A DNA stretch of 64,000 nucleotides from Pseudoruminococcus massiliensis (GTDB lineage Bacteria; Bacillota; Clostridia; Oscillospirales; Acutalibacteraceae). The notes below the pieces were generated by a model, which saw only the letters and a list, made by a program, of their open reading frames with translations, was not told where the DNA came from and searched no databases. The position numbers were made by a program, and so were the translations under genes. Below, piece after piece: positions 27,326-35,350 of this stretch (positions are counted from its first letter, which is position 1; each line of letters starts with the position of its first letter). The stretch spans positions 124,001 to 188,000 of the forward strand of contig NZ_OLMR01000002.1 in assembly GCF_900291955.1 (NCBI RefSeq), given 5' to 3'.

Positions 27326-27748
27326 ATGAGTAAAATAGCAGTAGTATTTTGGAGTGGCACAGGCAATACAGAGGCTATGGCTGACGCTGTTGTTGAGGGT
27401 ATAGAGGCTGCTGGTGCAGAATGCTCTAAATTTAGTGCAAGTGATTTCAATGGCGGAATGGTAAACGATTTTGACGCTATTGCTTTTGGTTGCCCTTCAA
27501 TGGGCAGCGAACAGCTTGAAGACAGCGAATTTGAGCCAATGTTCAATGATTGCGAGGCTAATCTCAAAGGCAAGAAAATTGCTCTCTTTGGCTCATACGG
27601 TTGGGGCGATGGCGAATGGATGAGAAACTGGCAAGCAACTTGCGAAAATGATGGTGCAGTTCTTGTTGCAGAACCTGTTATCTGCAATGATGCTCCTGAG
27701 GCAGATACACTTGAGGCTCTTAATGAGCTTGGAAAGGCTCTTGCATAA
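27326..27748 (+). CDS. Short-chain flavodoxin
   Basis: The 140-residue protein is a flavodoxin, an FMN electron carrier that often replaces ferredoxin when iron is scarce. The phosphate-binding loop is WSGTGNTEAMA at 9-19; the FMN-stacking regions are GCPSMGSEQLE and FGSYGWGDGEWM. Length fits short-chain flavodoxins. AGAAAGGTTG precedes the ATG. It follows DUF3793 and is closed by a strong terminator. Confidence 0.95.
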   Translation: MSKIAVVFWSGTGNTEAMADAVVEGIEAAGAECSKFSASDFNGGMVNDFDAIAFGCPSMGSEQLEDSEFEPMFNDCEANLKGKKIALFGSYGWGDGEWMRNWQATCENDGAVLVAEPVICNDAPEADTLEALNELGKALA

Positions 27749-27775
27749 TAAATCTTAAGCTGATAAGTAACATAC

Positions 27776-27812
27776 AAAAAGCTAAGCAGTTTTATTCTGC
27801 TTAGCTTTTCTA
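27776..27812 (+). terminator. Terminator of DUF3793-flavodoxin
   Basis: Arms AAAAAGCTAAGCAG (27776-27789) and CTGCTTAGCTTTT (27797-27809) form a perfect stem followed by a T-rich stretch. Confidence 0.85.
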
Positions 27813-27846
27813 TTTAATATGTGCTTGATTAAAAGTTTTCAAATGC

Positions 27847-27882
27847 AAAAATGCCATATTCCGATTGGAATACGACATTTTT
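27847..27882 (-). terminator. Terminator of the fba transcript
   Basis: Arms 27847-27862 and 27867-27882 pair with two weak positions; on the minus strand the stem ends in a T-run. It lies 39 bases after the stop of the small membrane protein. Confidence 0.75.
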
Positions 27883-27920
27883 ATGGTTACTAAATTTGAA
27901 ATTAAATTTATATTCTATGC

Positions 27921-28109
27921 TTATTTAAGTTGGCTCTTATTCCAATAGTCAAAGTCACTTGCGTCCTTTAATTTCCCATTATCTTCATCTAGATAATGTT
28001 CACTGTTTTTAAACATACCCTTACCGATAGTATACCCTTGGTCTTTTGACATTTTGTTGCCAACAACTAAAAGTATAATTACAATAATTGCAGTTATTAC
28101 ATATACCAT
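27921..28109 (-). CDS. Small single-helix membrane protein
   Basis: The 62-residue product begins with a membrane helix (about 2-17) followed by GNKMSKDQGYTIGKG and an acidic C-terminal tail. I do not recognise the family. A perfect GAGGAGG lies eight bases before the ATG, which is strong evidence that it is translated. It follows fba by 46 bases and precedes a terminator, so it is probably the second gene of that transcript. Confidence 0.7.
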   Translation of the reverse strand: MVYVITAIIVIILLVVGNKMSKDQGYTIGKGMFKNSEHYLDEDNGKLKDASDFDYWNKSQLK

Positions 28110-28155
28110 CAAAATAACCTCCTCAAACAGGGAGAATAAACTTAATAAAATCAGA

Positions 28156-29022
28156 TTAAGCCTTGCCGACAGAACCGAAGAGTTCCATCTTTTCCTTAAC
28201 AGTAGCCTTGATAGCCTCAAAGCCTGGTGCAAGAAGCTTTCTTGGGTCGAAGCCCTTGCCCTCGAGGTCCTTACCTGCTTCGATGTACTTTCTTGTAGCA
28301 TCTGCGAATGCAAGCTGGCACTCTGTATTAACATTAATCTTAGAAACGCCAAGAGAAATAGCCTTCTTAATCATATCTGCAGGGATACCTGTACCACCGT
28401 GGAGAACGAGTGGCATAGCACCTGTGAGCTGTTGAACAGCATCAAGAGTTTCAAAGCTAAGTCCCTTCCAGTTTGCAGGATACTTACCATGAATGTTACC
28501 AATACCAGCTGCGAGCATTGTTACGCCGAGGTCAGCAATCTGCTTGCACTCGTTAGGGTCTGCACACTCACCCATACCGATAACGCCGTCTTCTTCACCA
28601 CCGATAGAACCAACTTCTGCCTCGATGCTGAGTCCCTTCTCATTGCAGATAGCAACGAGTTCCTTTGTCTTTTCGATATTCTCAGCGATTGGATAGTGAG
28701 AACCATCGAAAATAATTGAGCTGAAACCAGCCTCGATGCACTTCTTAGCACCTTCGTAGCTGCCGTGGTCAAGGTGAAGAGCAACAGGAACAGTGATGTT
28801 GAGTTCCTCGAGCATACCGTTAACCATACCTACAACTGTCTTATAGCCGCACATATACTTACCTGCACCCTCTGAAACACCGAGGATAACTGGTGAGTTA
28901 AGCTCTTGAGCAGTAAGGAGAATAGCCTTTGTCCACTCGAGATTGTTGATGTTGAACTGACCAACAGCATAATGACCTGCCTTTGCCTTTGTAAGCATTT
29001 CCTTTGCATTAACTAATGGCAT
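28156..29022 (-). CDS. fba: Class II fructose-bisphosphate aldolase
   Basis: The 288-residue Zn2+-dependent aldolase cleaves fructose-1,6-bisphosphate in glycolysis. It has the HLDHGS motif with the catalytic Asp and Zn-binding His, EAEVGSIGGEEDGV, the GNIHGKYP and VLHGGTGIP metal and phosphate sites, and INVNTECQLAF. GGAGTG lies about ten bases before the ATG at 29022; an in-frame GTG three codons earlier is less likely. Confidence 0.96.
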   Translation of the reverse strand: MPLVNAKEMLTKAKAGHYAVGQFNINNLEWTKAILLTAQELNSPVILGVSEGAGKYMCGYKTVVGMVNGMLEELNITVPVALHLDHGSYEGAKKCIEAGFSSIIFDGSHYPIAENIEKTKELVAICNEKGLSIEAEVGSIGGEEDGVIGMGECADPNECKQIADLGVTMLAAGIGNIHGKYPANWKGLSFETLDAVQQLTGAMPLVLHGGTGIPADMIKKAISLGVSKINVNTECQLAFADATRKYIEAGKDLEGKGFDPRKLLAPGFEAIKATVKEKMELFGSVGKA

Positions 29023-29086
29023 TTTTATCACACTCCATAATTATTTACGCATCGCTACTTTAATATTAGCTTCGCGCTGCATATAT

Positions 29087-29115
29087 ATTATACAATATTC
29101 TGATGAAAATATAAA
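29087..29115 (-). promoter_or_regulatory. Promoter of fba
   Basis: Minus-strand TTTATA (29115-29110) and TATAAT (29092-29087) are 17 bases apart. The -35 is weak, the -10 perfect. Confidence 0.55.
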
Positions 29116-29178
29116 GCCTTTTCCCTAAAAAATATGCAAATAGATTTTAATGTTAAAAGTTTCAACTTTAAATTATCT

Positions 29179-30444
29179 TTAGTTTAATTCTTTGAGGCAA
29201 TCTTCAAAAGCGGCTTTAAGAGCCTTGAGTCCCTCTATGAGAGTTTCTTTGTCAATTACAAGCGGAGGCATAAGCTTCACAACAGAATTATCTCTGCCTG
29301 CAAGCTCTATTATAAGTTTATGGTCAAATGCCTTTCTTGTAACCTTATCGCTGAAATTCTTATCAGGGAATTCTGAACAGTCAATACCCCAGATAAGACC
29401 GATTCCACGAAGCTTTAAACGGCTATCGAGTGGGAGAATTTCTTTTTCGATAAATTCTTTAACGATAGGTGCTTTTTCCTGAACTTGCTTTTCGACCTTA
29501 TTTTCGAGCATATATTCAAGACCTGCTTTAGCTGCAATAAATGAAAGCTGATTGCCTCTGAAAGTTCCGTTATGCTCGCCCGGTGTGAAACAGTCGATTG
29601 CAGGATTGACAAGTGTCAATGCGAGCGGTAAACCATAACCACCTATTGATTTTGAAAGAACAACAATATCAGGAACTATTCCAGCTCTCTCAAATGAGAA
29701 ATATGTGCCTGTTCTTGCACAGCCAACCTGAATATCATCTACAATAAGAACTATATCATTATCATCACAGAACTTTCTTGCAGCCTTGAGCCATTCTACA
29801 TCAAGAACATGAATTCCGCCCTCAGCCTGAACTGTTTCTATAACAAGTGCTGCTGGCTTCTCTATGCCTGAATGGTCATCATCAAGCAAATCTTGCATAT
29901 ACTTAATAGTATCAAAACCAGGATACATATAAGGAGCAGGAATATGTGTTACATCGTTAAGCTTAACACCCGCACCCTTTCTTGCTGCTGAATCAGTTGT
30001 AAGAGCCAATGCACCAAGAGTCATTCCGTGAAAACAACCCATAAGAGAAAATACATTACTTCTTCCCTTTGCCTTACGAGCAAGCTTTAAAGCCGCCTCA
30101 ATTGCATTTGTACCAGTAGGACCTGGGAACATAACCTTGAAATTAAGTCCTCTTGGCTTGAGAATGTTTTCCTCAAGATATTCGATAAGCTCTCTCTTTG
30201 GAGTTGTATACATATCAAGAGCGTGCATAATGCCATCATTCTCAATATATTCAATAAGCTTTGGCTTGATATAATCATTATTATGACCGTAGTTTACTGC
30301 ACCTGCACCGCAGAAAAAGTCTATATATTTTTCGCCATTTTCGTCATACATAAATGCACCCTTAGATTTCTTAAAAACTGTAGGAAATCTTCTGCAATAT
30401 GAACGAACGCTGGATTCATAGTTTTCAAAAACTTCGGTATTCAT
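29179..30444 (-). CDS. ectB: Diaminobutyrate--2-oxoglutarate aminotransferase (EctB-like)
   Basis: The 421-residue class III PLP aminotransferase resembles EctB: MNTEVFENYESSVRSYCR at the start, IDFFCGAGAVNYGHNN, GPTGTNAIEAALKLAR, the PLP-binding VDDIQVGCARTGTYF and the Schiff-base Lys265 in VVLSKSIGGYG. It makes L-2,4-diaminobutyrate from aspartate semialdehyde. No ectA or ectC is nearby, so ectoine is unlikely to be the product; DABA may feed another pathway. GGAAGGGG sits nine bases before the chosen ATG. A consensus promoter is upstream. Confidence 0.85.
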   Translation of the reverse strand: MNTEVFENYESSVRSYCRRFPTVFKKSKGAFMYDENGEKYIDFFCGAGAVNYGHNNDYIKPKLIEYIENDGIMHALDMYTTPKRELIEYLEENILKPRGLNFKVMFPGPTGTNAIEAALKLARKAKGRSNVFSLMGCFHGMTLGALALTTDSAARKGAGVKLNDVTHIPAPYMYPGFDTIKYMQDLLDDDHSGIEKPAALVIETVQAEGGIHVLDVEWLKAARKFCDDNDIVLIVDDIQVGCARTGTYFSFERAGIVPDIVVLSKSIGGYGLPLALTLVNPAIDCFTPGEHNGTFRGNQLSFIAAKAGLEYMLENKVEKQVQEKAPIVKEFIEKEILPLDSRLKLRGIGLIWGIDCSEFPDKNFSDKVTRKAFDHKLIIELAGRDNSVVKLMPPLVIDKETLIEGLKALKAAFEDCLKELN

Positions 30445-30524
30445 AAATTCATACCCCTTCCAATTATAAGTTGTTTTGTTTTGGCAAAATGCCATTCAAA
30501 ACAAGTTGCTTTCTAACAGAATAA

Positions 30525-30553
30525 ATTTTAGACCTTATTTATCCCTTTGTCAA
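30525..30553 (-). promoter_or_regulatory. Promoter of the ectB-like gene
   Basis: Minus-strand TTGACA (30553-30548) and TAAAAT (30530-30525) are 17 bases apart. Confidence 0.75.
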
Positions 30554-30651
30554 TGTTTTAACAATAATATATTGAGCCATCATATGTAAAAATATTGTCA
30601 AAGAAAGCCAATAATTTTATTACAAATACAGAATACTATCGCCTTATGAAA

Positions 30652-31275
30652 TCAATTTGCCTCTACCCATTCTTCGCCTATAATTTCTGCTTCAACACTT
30701 CCACAAGTTATATCTGCAAGTTCTTTTGTAAAAGATTCATATTTATCCTTTGGCAAATAAAATTCCAAGCCAACACAATCCGTAAACTCGCTATTGTATA
30801 TATTTCCACCAAATAATGGAACTACCCCTGAAAGCTTGCCATACTGATTATAATCACAGCTCAAAGTAACTTTCAGAGATTTTTCCATTGTAATTATTCT
30901 GCCTGCATTAACGGCAATGGACGCTCCGTGAGAATATGCTCGGACAAGTCCTCCACCACCAAGAAGTATTCCACCAAAATATCTTGTAACTACTACCACA
31001 GCATCAACTATTCCAGCTTTTTGCAAAACATCAAGTACAGGAATACCTGCTGTGCCTTGAGGTTCTCCGTCATCTGAATATCTCTTTATCTGACCATTTT
31101 GCAAGATATAAGCATATACATTATGAGTTGCGTCCCAGTGGATACGCTTTTTTTCGTTTATAAAGTCGATAGCTTCTTGTTCCTCTTGAACAGGCTTGAT
31201 ATAGCCTATAAATTTTGAACGGCGTTCAACAAATTCGTCTTGAGCTTCATTTTTAATTGTTTTATATATTTCCAT
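30652..31275 (-). CDS. yigZ: YigZ/IMPACT family protein
   Basis: The 207-residue protein matches the YigZ family: RRSKFIGYIKPV near the start, HNVYAYIL, the SDDGEPQGTAGIPVLDVL signature and RYFGGILLGGGGLVRAY, then a C-terminal RNA-binding-like domain (about 140-207). The biochemical role is uncertain; eukaryotic IMPACT homologues regulate translation. GGTGGGA precedes the ATG. It follows rpmE, with a terminator hairpin between them. Confidence 0.92.
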   Translation of the reverse strand: MEIYKTIKNEAQDEFVERRSKFIGYIKPVQEEQEAIDFINEKKRIHWDATHNVYAYILQNGQIKRYSDDGEPQGTAGIPVLDVLQKAGIVDAVVVVTRYFGGILLGGGGLVRAYSHGASIAVNAGRIITMEKSLKVTLSCDYNQYGKLSGVVPLFGGNIYNSEFTDCVGLEFYLPKDKYESFTKELADITCGSVEAEIIGEEWVEAN

Positions 31276-31292
31276 AAAATATCCCACCAAAC

Positions 31293-31319
31293 AAAAAAGA
31301 CGACACAAGCTGTGCCGTC
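31293..31319 (-). terminator. Terminator of rpmE
   Basis: Minus-strand arms GACGGCACA and TGTGTCGTC (31319-31311 and 31307-31299) are followed by six T. The yigZ ribosome-binding site starts directly after it. Confidence 0.8.
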
Positions 31320-31335
31320 CTTTCATAAAACATAA

Positions 31336-31539
31336 TTATTTGCCCATGCCGTAACGCTTTCTGAACTTATCGACACGACCGCCTGTATCTACGAGCTTCT
31401 GTCTGCCTGTAAAGAACGGATGGCACTTTGAGCATATTTCAACACGAATATCCTGCTTTGTGGAGCCTGTTTCGATAACATTACCGCAAGCACAGGTAAT
31501 AGTTGTCTGCTTATAATTTGGATGAATATTCTCTTTCAT
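31336..31539 (-). CDS. rpmE: Ribosomal protein L31, zinc-binding form
   Basis: The 67-residue protein is L31 of the large subunit. It is the Cys-containing form: CACGN at 16-20 and CSKCHPF at 36-42 supply the zinc ligands, and the end [20 protein letters not shown] is typical. AGAGGTGAACCGAA precedes the ATG. Zinc-dependent L31 is normally used under zinc sufficiency. Confidence 0.97.
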   Translation of the reverse strand: MKENIHPNYKQTTITCACGNVIETGSTKQDIRVEICSKCHPFFTGRQKLVDTGGRVDKFRKRYGMGK

Positions 31540-31579
31540 TTCGGTTCACCTCTTTCAACACTGCTACATAACAAAAACG

Positions 31580-31608
31580 ATTATACCACAACAAAACAGA
31601 AAATGCAA
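31580..31608 (-). promoter_or_regulatory. Promoter of rpmE
   Basis: Minus-strand TTGCAT (31608-31603) and TATAAT (31585-31580) are 17 bases apart. Confidence 0.75.
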
Positions 31609-31705
31609 GATAAATTTCAAGAAAATACATAATAAATTATGACAACAGATATATTGACAAACTATGTTCGCACACTCGTTAGATGGTTGATAAAGAAAGT
31701 TTTAC

Positions 31706-31863
31706 GCGGCGGATAAAATCCGCCACTTTGAAAAGAAAGAGATGTTAAGGGCTTCGCCCTTAAAACCCACCAAAGGCTCTGCCTTTGGAATCTGCAAGCT
31801 TTTGAAAAAGCTTGAGCAAAACTTTTGAGTATCTTAGGAAAATCTGTTAACTAATCGGTAGTT
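31706..31863 (+). repeat. Modular hairpin repeat
   Basis: Forward copy with GGCGGAT/ATCCGCC, AAGGGC/GCCCTT, AAAGGC/GCCTTT and AAGCTTTT/AAAAGCTT hairpins, then GAGCAAAACTTTT and the tail TTAACTAATCGGTAGTT. It lies between rpmE and the ATP-grasp gene, antisense to both. No gene is supported between 31609 and 31879. Confidence 0.85.
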
Positions 31864-31879
31864 TTCTGAACTGTAACAA

Positions 31880-32878
31880 TCACTTTTTAAGAGCATCTTC
31901 TATAAGATTTGCTGTTCCAATATCTTCCTTTGGAATCTGATAAAGGTCGTTGCCTGGATATTCGTTTGCCTCAATAACTGCAAAGCCCTTTTCTGTAATG
32001 CAAATATCCCAACCGACATATCTCATCTTAGGCATAACCAAAGCAAGACTTTTTGCATAATCAGTAAGTCCAGACCAATTTGGAATTGTAAATCCGAGAA
32101 TCTGAGCGTTTGTATCTGGGTGATTGCTGAAATATACATTACTCTTATTTCGAGCCTTATGCTCAATTTTTCCTGTTTCTATATTTATAGGAGCTGTTAT
32201 TCCGCCGTGGTTGAAGTTATCGACAACATTTCCGCCTGTCCCTATCCTCATATATGCACCAACAATAGACGGAACATTATTATCGCTGAGAACTGTAACT
32301 ATTCTTATTGTATTTACAGATGAAGGGTAAATTGCTGAAATTTCTGCACTTTGCTTTACAACCTCTTCAACAAGGTAGCTTTGATTTTTTATAAGATATT
32401 CATAAAGCTCGTGTATGCCATATTTCCTTGGGTCTAAAATCTCGATTCCCTTACCACAGCACAAGCCCAAAGGCTTTACTATAATTTGTTCCTTGTTTTG
32501 AATAAATTTTGCGAAATCAGCTTCATTATTACCATCAAGCAAAATCCATTCACGGCAAAGATACTTATCAAAATGCTTATTAAATTCCGCTTTATCAGAG
32601 AAAATTCCGACATACTCCTTATCATTAAGACGGCGGACATATGCGTCATTTTTGCCACGAGTAAGAATTTTTGCTCTTTCTTCATCGCTAAGCTCATACA
32701 TCTTAAAAAGCTTATAATCCATATAGCCAGCCTGATATTTCATTCCGCACTTAACTATATCAGTAAAAGCTGAAATTCTGCTCTTTCCACTCGCCTTATG
32801 AACTTCGCCTGCTGTTTTCATAAGATTTTTATAATCAAGAGTAGCTATACGCTTAATAAGAAACCTGACTTTTCCCAT
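31880..32878 (-). CDS. ATP-grasp ligase, sugar-transfer-associated type
   Basis: The 332-residue protein fits the ATPgrasp_ST family of predicted carboxylate-amine/alcohol ligases found in polysaccharide and envelope loci. ATP-grasp elements include IIVKPLGLCCGKGIEIL (phosphate-binding lysine and Gly-rich loop), LVEEVVKQ (hinge), NTIRIVTVL, FNHGGITAPINIETG and the Mg2+-binding WDICITEKGFAVIEANEYPGN. No membrane helix. It is the third gene of an operon with MurT-like and GatD-like genes (27-base gap), suggesting it modifies a wall precursor; substrate unknown. Confidence 0.75.
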   Translation of the reverse strand: MGKVRFLIKRIATLDYKNLMKTAGEVHKASGKSRISAFTDIVKCGMKYQAGYMDYKLFKMYELSDEERAKILTRGKNDAYVRRLNDKEYVGIFSDKAEFNKHFDKYLCREWILLDGNNEADFAKFIQNKEQIIVKPLGLCCGKGIEILDPRKYGIHELYEYLIKNQSYLVEEVVKQSAEISAIYPSSVNTIRIVTVLSDNNVPSIVGAYMRIGTGGNVVDNFNHGGITAPINIETGKIEHKARNKSNVYFSNHPDTNAQILGFTIPNWSGLTDYAKSLALVMPKMRYVGWDICITEKGFAVIEANEYPGNDLYQIPKEDIGTANLIEDALKK

Positions 32879-32905
32879 ATTATAAACACCAAACCTTTGA
32901 TAAAA

Positions 32906-33637
32906 TTATTCCGCTCCCATAAGAAACTCTGTGCCTTCACGCTGAAGTCTTTTTAGTCTGTCAGCGTATGCGTTATTGATTTCTTCTTCATAAAGCAAGC
33001 TATCATTGAGATTCATTGACCTTAATAGATACTTTAAAAATTTAGGATTAAGCATAATAAATGGACCAAGGATATATGTTCCGAAGAAATTCTTATAATG
33101 AATGCCTTCATTCTTGCTATCAAGATTTATTCCGAAGCCACCCTCAACACCTATAAAAGGCTTTTCGGTAGCCTTTCCATGAGAGAATGAAAACTGCGAT
33201 TTATGACCGACTATTTTAATATCCTCATCATTTTCTGTTTGAAAATCTCCAAGAAAAAAACAGTTTCTTCTATCATTCATCTGACGCTTTGAATAAAAGT
33301 CTATTGCACCAAGACATTCTATTTTTTTGTCATCATCTTCTATATGTTTGCCAAAAATCTCAAAGGAATTTCCAGTTGCAAGAAAGAAAGTTCCATTCTC
33401 TACAAGTTCTTTGATTTTATCTTTATATGGCATAAGATGCTTAATTGCAAATTCCTGATTTCTTTCTGACATAGAACCCATACAGATTATATCAACTTTT
33501 TCACTAAGAAAAGCTGGTTTATCATTATTTGAGGTAAAAACTGTCTGGCTATCAGGAATACACATAGCAAGATATTTAGCGTTGTAATAATCCCCATAAA
33601 GATTAGAAAGTTCGGGGTAAAGTACTTCTATTTTCAT
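32906..33637 (-). CDS. GatD-like glutamine amidotransferase domain lacking catalytic residues
   Basis: The 243-residue protein aligns along its length with GatD, the glutaminase subunit of lipid II isoglutaminyl synthase: NLYGDYYNAKYLA near the start, CLGAIDFYS, and NEGIHYKNFFGTY. The nucleophile position (CGGYQ-type elbow in S. aureus GatD) reads ATGNSFEIFG, with Gly89 where Cys is expected, and the catalytic His position in YLHGP reads Leu190 (TYILGPF). Both catalytic residues are thus missing, so it probably cannot release ammonia from glutamine. It follows the MurT-like gene by 17 bases with a strong ribosome-binding site. Confidence 0.8.
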   Translation of the reverse strand: MKIEVLYPELSNLYGDYYNAKYLAMCIPDSQTVFTSNNDKPAFLSEKVDIICMGSMSERNQEFAIKHLMPYKDKIKELVENGTFFLATGNSFEIFGKHIEDDDKKIECLGAIDFYSKRQMNDRRNCFFLGDFQTENDEDIKIVGHKSQFSFSHGKATEKPFIGVEGGFGINLDSKNEGIHYKNFFGTYILGPFIMLNPKFLKYLLRSMNLNDSLLYEEEINNAYADRLKRLQREGTEFLMGAE

Positions 33638-33654
33638 ATATCCTCCTTATTGGC

Positions 33655-35016
33655 TCATTGGTTAGTGATTTTTTCTTTGATTTTGTCCTTAATCTTTTTA
33701 GCTCTGAGAACTGTTGTAACATCGTGCAGAACATAAATTGATTCGATTCCATCTGTTGATACATAATCTGGAATAGTCTGCTCATCAAAGACGCAGACAG
33801 TTTTTTCAACAGGGATTCCTGCAAGACGCAAACGAAGCTTATAATCAAGGTAACGCTGACCTGCAACGATAATCTTCTTTATATTCTCATTTTTTAGATA
33901 TTCAAAATCGGTTTCATATAGCCAAGTGATTGTCTCAATATTAGGGTCATCTCCGTAATGCTCATCAAGCAAAAGGATAAGCTCTTTCTTCGATGGCTCT
34001 TTTGCGAGATACTCAAATACGGTAGATGCAGCAGAAACATTCTGTCCCTTTGCGGAGAATGTATACATTTTTATCTTACCCAAATCTTCACAGGCAACTC
34101 TGTTTTCAGGAAGCTTAATATGCTTGATGTGTTCAGCAATAACCTCTGGAGAATAACCAATAGTACGGAAAAGTGTAATGATAGCCATAATATTAAAGGC
34201 ATTAAAAATTGTATCAGAAACAAGCGGATATTTAAACTCTCCGTCCTTTTCTTTGACAAGCATTTCTCTTTTGTCAAAATCAAGCTTAGTGCCAATGAAA
34301 TCGCCTGTTTTGGACTTCAAACCGCAATGAGGGCAATAGAAATTTCCGATTGCACGATAATGGCGATAATTAAACACTGGAATAGTTCCGCACTTAGGAC
34401 AAACTGGGAAGTCTGAAACATTTGTTTCAAAAACATCAGCGTGTTGGTCTGCTATTGCAAAGAAACGCTTATTGTTATTTTCACCTAAGAAACTACTATT
34501 CGGGTCATCAGCATTAAGGATAAGTGTAGCATTTGGAAGCTTTGATACACCCTCATTTATTCTGCTGAAAATGAGGTCCTGATGAGCATTTCTTCTTATA
34601 GAATCACGACAGATATTAGTTACTATAACATAATTTGGCTGAATCCACGGCAAAGTCTTATAAGAAAGAAGTTCATCAACTTCAACAACTGCTGCGTCTT
34701 TAGTAGGTCTGTTGAAAATACTTACAGCATCGAGCAAGCACCTTGCTTGTCCTGCCTTATAGTTAGCTCCCCATGTATTATACGCTACCTTTTTGCCCTC
34801 AAGATTTAATATATTGCTGACGAGATTTGATATTGTTGTTTTACCGTTTGTTCCTGTAACAGCGACAACAAGCTGTGGTTTTTTAACTCTATCAAGAAAA
34901 TCTGGGCAAAGTCTGAGAGCAAGAATACCTGGTCTGTCGTCACGCTCTCTGCCTGTATGCTTAAACAAAAACAAGCACAGCTTTGATGCCCAAAGGCTAA
35001 TAATAAATCTCAGCAT
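33655..35016 (-). CDS. MurT-like Mur ligase family protein
   Basis: The 453-residue protein resembles MurT, the ATP-dependent partner of GatD that amidates D-Glu of lipid II. It has an N-terminal hydrophobic segment, the P-loop TGTNGKTT (54-61), LILNADDPNSS, a Cys4 zinc ribbon (Cys206, 209, 228, 231) and a C-terminal MurT domain. Two segments deviate from MurT: the RDQxDRxGE-type motif reads RDSIRRNAHQD, and the NDNAADGRD-type loop reads DEHYGDDPNIETI (351-363). Co-divergence with its GatD-like partner suggests a changed reaction. AGGAGGAAATTATT precedes the ATG. Confidence 0.82.
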   Translation of the reverse strand: MLRFIISLWASKLCLFLFKHTGRERDDRPGILALRLCPDFLDRVKKPQLVVAVTGTNGKTTISNLVSNILNLEGKKVAYNTWGANYKAGQARCLLDAVSIFNRPTKDAAVVEVDELLSYKTLPWIQPNYVIVTNICRDSIRRNAHQDLIFSRINEGVSKLPNATLILNADDPNSSFLGENNNKRFFAIADQHADVFETNVSDFPVCPKCGTIPVFNYRHYRAIGNFYCPHCGLKSKTGDFIGTKLDFDKREMLVKEKDGEFKYPLVSDTIFNAFNIMAIITLFRTIGYSPEVIAEHIKHIKLPENRVACEDLGKIKMYTFSAKGQNVSAASTVFEYLAKEPSKKELILLLDEHYGDDPNIETITWLYETDFEYLKNENIKKIIVAGQRYLDYKLRLRLAGIPVEKTVCVFDEQTIPDYVSTDGIESIYVLHDVTTVLRAKKIKDKIKEKITNQ

Positions 35017-35081
35017 ATAATAATTTCCTCCTAAAAATAAAAAACGATTTAATTAAATCATCTTACAAAATTATCTAATTG

Positions 35082-35110
35082 ATTATACAATACACAAGGG
35101 TAAAAAACAA
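35082..35110 (-). promoter_or_regulatory. Promoter of the MurT/GatD/ATP-grasp operon
   Basis: Minus-strand TTGTTT (35110-35105) and TATAAT (35087-35082) are 17 bases apart, about 65 bases before the MurT-like start. Confidence 0.65.
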
Positions 35111-35271
35111 GTGGCAAGAAATCAGGCTTTTTCACGATTTTATACTGTAATTTTAGTAAATTTACAAAGTGAATTGACTTTATTACTTCTTTTTGCCTTA
35201 ACATATTTTACAAAGTTTGCCTCTAAAAACGGGCTAATTATATTTATAGAATAAAACCCACTTCAAAATAG

Positions 35272-35300
35272 TTGAAAGATTATTCTCTGTGTGATAAAAT
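35272..35300 (+). promoter_or_regulatory. Promoter of asnB
   Basis: TTGAAA (35272-35277) and TAAAAT (35295-35300) are 17 bases apart, about 50 bases before the ATG. The rest of 35017-35350 holds no gene; it is the divergent control region. Confidence 0.65.
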
Positions 35301-35350
35301 TGATATAGTTTTGTAAAATGACTGTTCATAAAATGAAGGGAAGATAAATT

